A stretch of 12,292 nt of DNA. Source: Pseudomonadota bacterium. Its GTDB lineage: Bacteria; Myxococcota; Myxococcia; Myxococcales; Myxococcaceae. The translations under genes were made by a program, and so were the position numbers. The stretch covers positions 1 through 12,292 of the forward strand of contig JAFADT010000098.1 of assembly GCA_023424585.1 (NCBI GenBank), given 5' to 3'. Within the stretch, counting starts at the first letter, position 1. Each line of letters opens with the position of its first letter. Positions 6,690 through 12,292 of this stretch are shown one piece after another. Below the pieces are notes generated by a model. It did no database searches. It was not told the DNA's origin and was given only the letters and a program-made list of their open reading frames with translations.

Positions 6690-9443
6690 ATGCGCATGTG
6701 GATGTCCGTCGTGGTCGCGGTGCTTGTGTCCACGGTCGGCGAGCCCGGGCTGATGGCCCGAGAGAACGCCGAGCCGGGCAGCGCGGAGTGGAGGCTCACC
6801 CGCGCCGCGGTGTCCTCGCAGCTGGAAGGCTACGCGGGCGCGACCAGCGTCCAACACGGGGCGTCCATCGACATCCACGCGCGGACCGACGGCAACCACA
6901 CCGTGCGGTGGGAGCTGTACCGGATGGGCTACTACGACGGCCTGGGGTCCCGGAAGATGGCCACCGGCGGCCCGGTGAACGTCGGGCCCCAGGCAGATCC
7001 GGTGCCGGACCCCGCGACGGGGCTGGTGGAGTGCCGCTGGCCCACGTCCTTCACCATCCAGACCCAGGCGACGTGGCCCAGCGGCGTCTACCTGGTCAAG
7101 CTCATCCGCGAGGACGGGCTCCAGTCCTACGTCCTCTTCGTGGTGCGCGCGGACGAGCGCAAGGGCGTGGCCCTGGTGCAGATCCCGTTCACCACCTTCC
7201 AGGCCTACAACACCTGGGGCGGTGAGAGCCTCTACGTGGACTCGCTGGGCCTCACCGGCGGCCACGCGAAGATCGTCTCCTTCGACCGGCCGTTCGCGGA
7301 TGGAGGCGGGGCGGGCGAGTACTTCTACTACGTGCATTCCTTCGTCCAGTGGGCCGAGTCCCGCGGCTATGAGCTGTCCTACGTGACGAACGTGGACCTG
7401 GACCGCGACCCGTCGCTCGTGCGGGGCCAGAAGCTGTTCATCGCCGTGGGCCACGACGAGTACTGGTCCCGGCCCGCGCGCGCGGCGGTGGAGGCCGCGC
7501 TGGCCTCCGGGGTGAACCTGGCGGCGCTCGCGGGCGACACCAGCTTCTGGCTCATCCGCCTGGAGCCCTCGGTCACCGGCGTCCCGTACCGCCGACAGGT
7601 CTGTTACAAGGAATGGGCGATGAAGGAGGACCCCCGCGCGGGCTCCAACGTCACCACCGTCCGCTGGCGCGACGCGCCGATCAACGAGCCGGAGAACGGC
7701 CTGTTCGGCGTGATGTCGGACTCGTGGGGGCTGGTGGAGCAGCCGTTCGTGGTGACCCACGCGGAGGCCTGGCCCTTCGAGGGGACCGGCCTGGCCAACG
7801 GCGACACGCTGCCGTCCGTCGTGGGCTACGAGATGGACCGGACCTTCACCAATGGCCGCGCGCCCGCGGGCTTCACGCCGCTGGGCCACTCGCCGGTCAT
7901 CAGCAACCTGGGCGTGGGCAACTGGCACGACGCCGGGCTGTACACCGCGCCGTCCGGCGCGTTCGTCTTCGCCGTCGGCGGCATCGCGTGGTCGCGCGCC
8001 CTGGCGGACCCCGGCTACGCGGACGCCCGGGTGCAGCGCATCACCAGCAACCTCTTCCAGCGCGCGGGCCTCGCGCCCGCGGGCCCGGGGGACACGTTTG
8101 GCTCGGAGAAGAGCCGGCCCGTGGACCGCACCGGGCAGGCGGCGGGCGTGGCGCTGTTCGCGGGCGCGCCCTTCCAGGAGGGGCGGGTGGACGGGCCCGC
8201 CTCCTCGGCGCGCTTCCGCCGGCCCGTGGGACTGGCCGTGGACGCCTCGGGGAACGTGTTCGTCGCCGACACCGGGAACCACGTGGTGCGGATGATCGCC
8301 AACGACGCGGCGCGGACGGTGTCCACCCTCGCGGGCACCGGCGTCGCGGGCGTGGGCGAGGGCCCGGGCGCGAGCGCCGCGCTGCGCTCCCCGCAGGCCA
8401 TCGCCGTGGGGCCGGACTCGAGCCTGTACGTGGCGGACACCGGCAACCACCGCATCGTGCGCATCGCGCGGGACAGCCGCTGGACGGTGAGCACCTTCGC
8501 CGGCTCCCGCGACGGGCGCTCCGGCAACGCCGAGGGCGTGGGGACCGCCGCGCGCTTCTCCACGCCCAGCGCGCTGGCCTTCTCCGGGAACGACCTCTAC
8601 GTCGTGGACACCTTCAACCACCGGCTGGGCCGGGTGACGCCGGACGGGCGGGTCACCACCGTCGTCGGGAAGCGGGGCGCGGGCAGCACCGACGGCGCCG
8701 GAGCCCAGGCGCGCTTCAAGCGTCCCACGGGCCTCGCCGTGGGGGGCGGCGCGCTGTGGGTGGTGGACACCGGCAACCGGGCGGTGCGCCGCGTGGCGCT
8801 CGACGGCGCCTTCACGACCTCCACGCCCGTGGGCAACGGCGCGGGGGGCTTCGCGGATGGCGCGGGCAGCTCGGCGCGCTTCATGCCGCTGCTGGGCGCG
8901 GCGTGGGACAACGGCCAGCTGCTCCTGACGGACACCGGCAACGCGCGCATCCGCGCGGTGGTGGACGGCCGGGCGCGCACGTTCGCGGGCACCGGCGCGC
9001 ACGGCGCGAAGGATGGCGCCGCGGACAAGGCCACCTTCAGCCTGCCCACCGGCATCGCCCGGTTGCCGGATGGCACCGTGCTAGTGGTGGAGCAGGGCGC
9101 CTCCACGGTGCGCAGGCTCACGCGAGAGGGGGGAGGCGGGCCGGTCACCGGGCCCATCCCCATCATCTCCGGAGGGCCGTTCTCCAGCGCCCAGGCGCCC
9201 TACGACGTCTTCCTGGACGGCACGCTCACCCGGACGGCGGAGCCCGGCGGGTGGATCCAACGCTTCCAATGGAACTTCGGGGACGGCACCCAGGCCGAGG
9301 TGGGCTACTCCATCCACCGCTTCCAGTCCCCCGGCCGCTACACCGTCACCCTCACCGCGACGGACGGCAAGGGCGTGAGCGCGTCCGCGACGCAGGTGGT
9401 GACCGTGGGCGTGCCCGCGGCCCCCGGTGGCGCCGGACGCTAG
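6690..9443 (+). CDS. Probable exported protein: DMFase large-subunit-like domain, NHL propeller, PKD domain
   Basis: A 917-residue protein. The N-terminus (MRMWMSVVVAVLVSTVGEPGLMA) looks like a short signal peptide with a possible cut after Ala23. Residues 35-465 resemble the beta (large) subunit domain of N,N-dimethylformamidase, an amidohydrolase family with a tyrosine/carboxylate iron centre. Family-like blocks are WELYRMGYYDG (74-84), TTFQAYNTWGGESLY (168-182) and AVGHDEYWSRPA (252-263). His255, Glu257 and Tyr258 are candidate active-site residues, but I could not align them to the known ligands. Residues 505-812 hold six NHL repeats with the phrase VADTGNH or variants, enough for one six-bladed propeller. 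A PKD domain with WNFGDG at 861-866 ends the protein. ATGs at 6696 and 6702 are alternative starts. The catalytic reaction is not predictable; propeller and PKD suggest extracellular binding. Its stop codon overlaps that of the convergent antiporter gene. Confidence 0.85.
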   Translation: MRMWMSVVVAVLVSTVGEPGLMARENAEPGSAEWRLTRAAVSSQLEGYAGATSVQHGASIDIHARTDGNHTVRWELYRMGYYDGLGSRKMATGGPVNVGPQADPVPDPATGLVECRWPTSFTIQTQATWPSGVYLVKLIREDGLQSYVLFVVRADERKGVALVQIPFTTFQAYNTWGGESLYVDSLGLTGGHAKIVSFDRPFADGGGAGEYFYYVHSFVQWAESRGYELSYVTNVDLDRDPSLVRGQKLFIAVGHDEYWSRPARAAVEAALASGVNLAALAGDTSFWLIRLEPSVTGVPYRRQVCYKEWAMKEDPRAGSNVTTVRWRDAPINEPENGLFGVMSDSWGLVEQPFVVTHAEAWPFEGTGLANGDTLPSVVGYEMDRTFTNGRAPAGFTPLGHSPVISNLGVGNWHDAGLYTAPSGAFVFAVGGIAWSRALADPGYADARVQRITSNLFQRAGLAPAGPGDTFGSEKSRPVDRTGQAAGVALFAGAPFQEGRVDGPASSARFRRPVGLAVDASGNVFVADTGNHVVRMIANDAARTVSTLAGTGVAGVGEGPGASAALRSPQAIAVGPDSSLYVADTGNHRIVRIARDSRWTVSTFAGSRDGRSGNAEGVGTAARFSTPSALAFSGNDLYVVDTFNHRLGRVTPDGRVTTVVGKRGAGSTDGAGAQARFKRPTGLAVGGGALWVVDTGNRAVRRVALDGAFTTSTPVGNGAGGFADGAGSSARFMPLLGAAWDNGQLLLTDTGNARIRAVVDGRARTFAGTGAHGAKDGAADKATFSLPTGIARLPDGTVLVVEQGASTVRRLTREGGGGPVTGPIPIISGGPFSSAQAPYDVFLDGTLTRTAEPGGWIQRFQWNFGDGTQAEVGYSIHRFQSPGRYTVTLTATDGKGVSASATQVVTVGVPAAPGGAGR

Positions 9444-11047
9444 TCGGCGGCCTCCGCCCGCAGGAGCTGTTGCAGGTCGAGCTCCGACCAGTCCAGCTCC
9501 TGCTCCACCTGCTGGAACGCCGCGTCGCCGATGGTGCCGTTCGCCCGGAGCTCTGCCAGCTTCCTCCGTCCCGCGGCCATCGCGGCGCGCACCGTCCGCG
9601 CGTCCTCCCTGGGCGGGCCCCAGGGCGCGCTGGGGCTCCCCGTGCCCGTGAGGGTGTGCTCGTCCAGGAGCTGCCGCGCGCGCCGCAGCTGCAACTCGTA
9701 CCGGCGCAGCACCAGGGCGGCCATCTCCGAGCCCGGGGCGTCCCGCGTGGCCTCCAGCCCCGCGCGCAGCGTCTCCACGCGGGCGAGCCGCACCTCGTGG
9801 TCCACCTCGCCGTCGTCGCCCAGCTTCAGCCGCGACATCAGGGGCCGGAGCGTCATCCCCTGCACCACGAGCGTCCCCAGCACCACGGAGAAGGACGTGA
9901 AGAGGATGAGGTCCCGGTAGGGGAAGGCGGCGGCCCCCTCGTGGCCCGTGGGCAGCGCCAGCGCCGCCGCGAGCGTCACGATGCCCCGCATCCCGCACCA
10001 GCCCACCAGCACGGCCGCGCCCGGCGAGAGCGTGACGAGGTTGGAGCTCGACTTGCGCTGCCGCCAGCGGTTGAACGCCGCCGCCCCCAGCACCCAGGCG
10101 AAGCGCGCGAGGATGGCCGCGCCCGTCACCACCGCCGCGATGGCCGCGGACTCCAGCCACGTCGCCCGGTCGAAGCGCGCGACGATGGGCTTCAGCTGGA
10201 AGCCCACGAGCACGAAGGCCAGCACGTTCAACACGAACGTCGCCACCTCCCACACCGCGTAGGACGGGATGCGGATCCGCGCGGGGGTCATGATCGACGC
10301 CTGGCGGGAGATGGTCATCGCGTAGACCACCGTGGTCAGGATGCCGGACAGGTGCAGCCGCTCCGCGAGGATCCACACCGCGAACGTGCTGCCGAACTGG
10401 GTGATGACCGCCGTGGACACGTCCTCCACGCTGGCGTTGATGCGCAGGCTCACCCGCGACAGCACGACGCCCAGCAGGGCGCTGCCCGCCGTGACGACGA
10501 GCAGCGTGGGCACCGCGCTCCAGCCCAGCACGCCGCCCGCGGCCACGGTCCCCAGCGCGAGCCGGTAGATGAGCAGGGCGCTCGCGTCGTTGAACAGGCT
10601 CTCTCCCTCCAGGATGACCAGCAGCCGGTGCGGGGGCTTCAGCTGCTTGAGCACCGCCGTGGCCGCCGCCGCGTCCGGGGGCGCGACGATGGCGCCCAGC
10701 GCGATGGCCGCGGCCCAGGGCATCGCCGGCACCTTCCACTTCACCGCCACCGCGACGGCGACGACCGTGACCCCCACCGCCCCCAGCGCCAGGCCCGCCA
10801 CCGGCCGCCAGTTCGCTCGCAGATCGCGCGGAGAGGCGTCGAAGGCCGCGTCCAGCAGCACCGGCGCGACGAACAGGGTGAGCGCCAGCTCCGGATCCAA
10901 CACCAGCTCCGGGCTGCCCGGCACGAGCGCCAGCACCGCCCCGGCGAGCGCCACCAGTGCCGGGTAGGACGTGCCCATCCGCCGGGACAGCGCCGCCAGC
11001 CCCGCGCCGCCCAGCAGCAGCGCGATGACGATCTCGAACACCAGCAT
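9440..11047 (-). CDS. CPA1-family Na+/H+ antiporter
   Basis: A 535-residue inner-membrane cation/proton exchanger, predicted to expel Na+ (or K+) in exchange for H+ and help control internal pH. Residues 1-403 are almost continuous hydrophobic segments (about 3-21, 27-44, 52-70, 84-103, 110-133, 141-165, 175-198, 210-230, 235-248, 265-285, 298-322, 338-366 and 378-400), consistent with 12-13 membrane helices. Family signatures are APPDAAAA at 122-129, ESLFNDASALLIY at 149-161 with the ion-binding Asn153-Asp154 pair, and GMRGIVTLAAALALP at 352-366 with the conserved Arg354. Residues 403-535 form a charged, helical cytoplasmic tail, a common place for regulation. Start is ATG at 11047 with GAGG five bases upstream. 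The last base pairs overlap the end of the NHL/PKD gene in a CTAG palindrome, so the two transcripts converge. Ion specificity cannot be read from sequence. Confidence 0.93.
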   Translation of the reverse strand: MLVFEIVIALLLGGAGLAALSRRMGTSYPALVALAGAVLALVPGSPELVLDPELALTLFVAPVLLDAAFDASPRDLRANWRPVAGLALGAVGVTVVAVAVAVKWKVPAMPWAAAIALGAIVAPPDAAAATAVLKQLKPPHRLLVILEGESLFNDASALLIYRLALGTVAAGGVLGWSAVPTLLVVTAGSALLGVVLSRVSLRINASVEDVSTAVITQFGSTFAVWILAERLHLSGILTTVVYAMTISRQASIMTPARIRIPSYAVWEVATFVLNVLAFVLVGFQLKPIVARFDRATWLESAAIAAVVTGAAILARFAWVLGAAAFNRWRQRKSSSNLVTLSPGAAVLVGWCGMRGIVTLAAALALPTGHEGAAAFPYRDLILFTSFSVVLGTLVVQGMTLRPLMSRLKLGDDGEVDHEVRLARVETLRAGLEATRDAPGSEMAALVLRRYELQLRRARQLLDEHTLTGTGSPSAPWGPPREDARTVRAAMAAGRRKLAELRANGTIGDAAFQQVEQELDWSELDLQQLLRAEAAD

Positions 11048-11310
11048 GATGACCTCGGGGCGCAGCCCGCCGTGGAGTCCCGGCGACCTAGCCCAGGAGG
11101 GGGCGCCGGGGACAGTGGTGAGTTCCGGACGGCGGAACCGGCTGTCGGCTGGGAGGCGGCCCGCGTCATCAGCGGAACGCGATGGGTGCCATCAGCCGGG
11201 AAGGGGGGCCGCCTTTGCGACGCGCTGGCCCCCGGTGACAGGCTTGCGCCTTCGGGCCGTGTGGAAGCGCGCGGCCCTGATGCGAACCTTGCCCCCTGGG
11301 GGAACTGAAG
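11048..11310. promoter_or_regulatory. Divergent intergenic region, antiporter to TPR gene
   Basis: This 263-base gap must carry promoters for both neighbours. I see no clear -35/-10 pair. The heptamer CATCAGC occurs twice in direct orientation at 11167-11173 and 11190-11196, 23 bases apart, close to two helical turns. Between them is a small inverted repeat GATGG-gtg-CCATC (11181-11193). These could form an operator. A weak -24/-12-like pair (GG at 11234-11235, TTGC at 11244-11247) lies about 65 bases before the TPR start. No convincing open reading frame is confined to the region. Confidence 0.35.
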
Positions 11311-11877
11311 ATGTCCAGGTCGTTGCTGTTGGCGGCGTTCAACGAGGGCGTCCACCGTTCCATGGCTGGCAACCACGAGGCCGCCGTCCAGTCGTTCAAC
11401 CAGGTCCTCGCCGTGGATCCGCGCCACTTCCCCGCGCTCACCGCGAAGGCCTCCGCCCTCAAGCAGCTGGGGCGCCTCGACGAGGCCCTGGAGGGCTTCC
11501 AGCGCGCCATCGAGCTGGACCCCTCCGCCGCGGACCCCCACCGCGAGGCCGCGCTCTGTCAGCTGGAGCTGGGCGAGCCGGAGGCCGCTTCGCTCCTGAT
11601 GAACCGGGCCATCCAGCTCAACCCCACCTCCGGCTACCGCGAGGCCGCCGCCGTCGAGGTCTACCACCTGGGGAACGCGCTGCTGACCCAGGGCCGGCGG
11701 CCGGACAAGGCCCGCTACCGGCTGGCCCGCCAGGTCTTCGAGCTGGCGCTGGAGCTGTCGCCGGCCTACGTGGGGGCGGCCAAGGCCCTGGCGGACGTCT
11801 GGGAGCACCTGGGCGACCCTGCCCAGCGGGAGCACTACACCCAGCTGGCGACCCGGCTGCGCCCCGCCTCCTCCTGA
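11311..11877 (+). CDS. Tetratricopeptide-repeat protein
   Basis: A 188-residue all-helical protein made almost wholly of TPR units, expected to act as a protein-protein binding scaffold in the cytoplasm (no signal peptide or membrane segment). Repeats fall at about 8-37 (FNEGVHRSMAGNHEAAVQSF), 42-72 (ALTAKASALKQLGRLDEALEG), 76-105, 113-150 and 153-186. The fourth is widened by a basic insert (QGRRPDKARYRLAR). Canonical proline turns close units 1, 2 and 3 (VDP, LDP, LNP). The start ATG at 11311 has GGGGGA seven bases upstream. It lies 96 bases ahead of the DAHP synthase gene on the same strand; co-transcription is possible, but there is no functional tie in the sequence. The partner is unknown. 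Confidence 0.85.
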   Translation: MSRSLLLAAFNEGVHRSMAGNHEAAVQSFNQVLAVDPRHFPALTAKASALKQLGRLDEALEGFQRAIELDPSAADPHREAALCQLELGEPEAASLLMNRAIQLNPTSGYREAAAVEVYHLGNALLTQGRRPDKARYRLARQVFELALELSPAYVGAAKALADVWEHLGDPAQREHYTQLATRLRPASS

Positions 11878-11973
11878 GGCGGCCCGCGTCCATTTCCAGA
11901 CGAATGCGGAGGGAAAGGGCGGGGTGCCGGTGTTGAATGCCGAAGCGGCCCCCCCACCAGGAGAACCCCTCGC

Positions 11974-12292
11974 ATGATCGTGATGCTCGAACCGGATTCC
12001 CCCGAATCCGTCGTGAACGCCGTCCTCCAGCTCGCTTCGCAGTACGAGGGCGTCACCCCGCGTGCCCACGTGGTCCAGGGGGCCGAGTCCACCATCACGG
12101 AGCTGTACCTGCTGGGCTCCACCGCGCAGGTGCCGCTGGAGCCCTTCCAGCAGCTGCCCGGCGTGCGCCAGGTGGTCCGCGTCTCGCAGAAGTACCGCAT
12201 CATCGGGCGGCACGGCGGTCAGCGCGGCACGGCGGGCTTCGAGTACAACGGCGTCACCTTCGACGACGACTCGGTGAACCTCTTCGCGGGCC
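11974..12292 (+). CDS. aroF: DAHP synthase (3-deoxy-7-phosphoheptulonate synthase), 5' part
   Basis: The first 106 residues of the shikimate-pathway entry enzyme, which joins phosphoenolpyruvate and erythrose 4-phosphate in the cytosol. Residues 1-75 form the ferredoxin-like N-terminal regulatory domain of type I-beta enzymes: MIVMLEPDSPESVVNAVL, a turn, then LPGVRQVVRVSQKYRIIGR at 61-79, which matches the VVRVSKPYKL block of that group. The catalytic barrel begins around 90 with YNGVTF...VNLFAG, the point where family members continue into the PCSVES motif; the window ends first. In studied relatives this N-terminal domain mediates feedback inhibition by aromatic amino acids. AGGAG at 11959-11963 lies 10 bases before the ATG. 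The 96-base upstream gap shows no attenuator or aromatic-rich leader peptide. The symbol follows common usage for this type and is less certain than the function. Confidence 0.88.
   Translation, partial: MIVMLEPDSPESVVNAVLQLASQYEGVTPRAHVVQGAESTITELYLLGSTAQVPLEPFQQLPGVRQVVRVSQKYRIIGRHGGQRGTAGFEYNGVTFDDDSVNLFAG

Noticed and set aside
6222..9002. A 926-codon open frame on the minus strand
   Set aside because: It is antisense to two well-supported genes, with Arg/His/Val-rich composition and no recognisable motif. It reflects high third-position GC in the true frame.
11234..11247. A sigma-54-type -24/-12 promoter before the TPR gene
   Set aside because: Spacing of GG and GC is right and TTGC is present, but the bases around GG do not fit the TGGCAC consensus, so I do not call it a promoter.
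7613..11308. A 1231-codon open frame on the plus strand
   Set aside because: It overlaps the DMFase/NHL/PKD gene out of frame and then runs antisense through the antiporter gene. Its translation is Arg/Gly/His-rich low complexity with no domain. It is a GC-bias shadow.
11153..11890. A 15-base direct repeat GAGGCGGCCCGCGTC (11153-11167 and 11876-11890) flanking the TPR gene
   Set aside because: It resembles a target duplication, but the second copy overlaps the TPR stop codon, there is no mobile gene between the copies, and one such GC-rich 15-mer pair is roughly what chance would give in 12 kb of this composition.
10741..12213. A 490-codon minus-strand frame across the TPR gene and spacer
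   Set aside because: It spans two genes with clear plus-strand products and an intergenic region, and changes composition along its length. No coherent domain is seen.

Overview
This is very GC-rich DNA with strong third-position GC bias. The gene content (a DUF4388/PATAN protein, an NtrC-type sigma-54 activator, an odd receiver-GGDEF protein and a large secreted multidomain protein) points to a myxobacterium of the Myxococcus/Corallococcus type. That placement is an inference from gene style, not from a marker gene. It looks like ordinary chromosome: I found no insertion sequence, integrase, tRNA, rRNA or CRISPR array.

Layout. 1-1325 (+) is the 3' part of a penicillin-binding transpeptidase. 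1334-2530 (-) is a DUF4388 protein, convergent with it. 2552-2830 (+) is a small glutaredoxin-like protein, divergent from the DUF4388 gene with only 21 bases between the two start codons. 2951-5612 (+) is a probable two-gene signalling operon: a protein with a pseudo-receiver and a degenerate GGDEF domain, then a complete NtrC-family response regulator. It is closed by a strong hairpin terminator at 5649-5689. 5739-6557 (+) is a YeeZ-like extended-SDR/epimerase protein. 6690-9443 (+) is a long, probably exported protein with a dimethylformamidase-large-subunit-like domain, a six-repeat NHL propeller and a PKD domain. It meets, stop codon on stop codon, the CPA1-type Na+/H+ antiporter at 9440-11047 (-). 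A 263-base divergent spacer follows, then a TPR protein at 11311-11877 (+) and the 5' end of a DAHP synthase gene from 11974 (+) that runs out of the window.

The most interesting unit is 2951-5612. Its first protein has lost the receiver phosphoacceptor aspartate and the GGDEF catalytic residues, yet keeps an RxxD sequence at exactly the spacing of the c-di-GMP inhibitory site. That suggests a c-di-GMP-binding effector rather than an enzyme, encoded next to a sigma-54 activator that keeps all its catalytic and phosphorylation residues. Its leader carries two back-to-back G-quadruplex motifs, the second covering the ribosome binding site and start codon. No histidine kinase is encoded in the window. 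The remaining genes (cell wall, redox, ion transport, aromatic biosynthesis) are mostly housekeeping and look independently transcribed.
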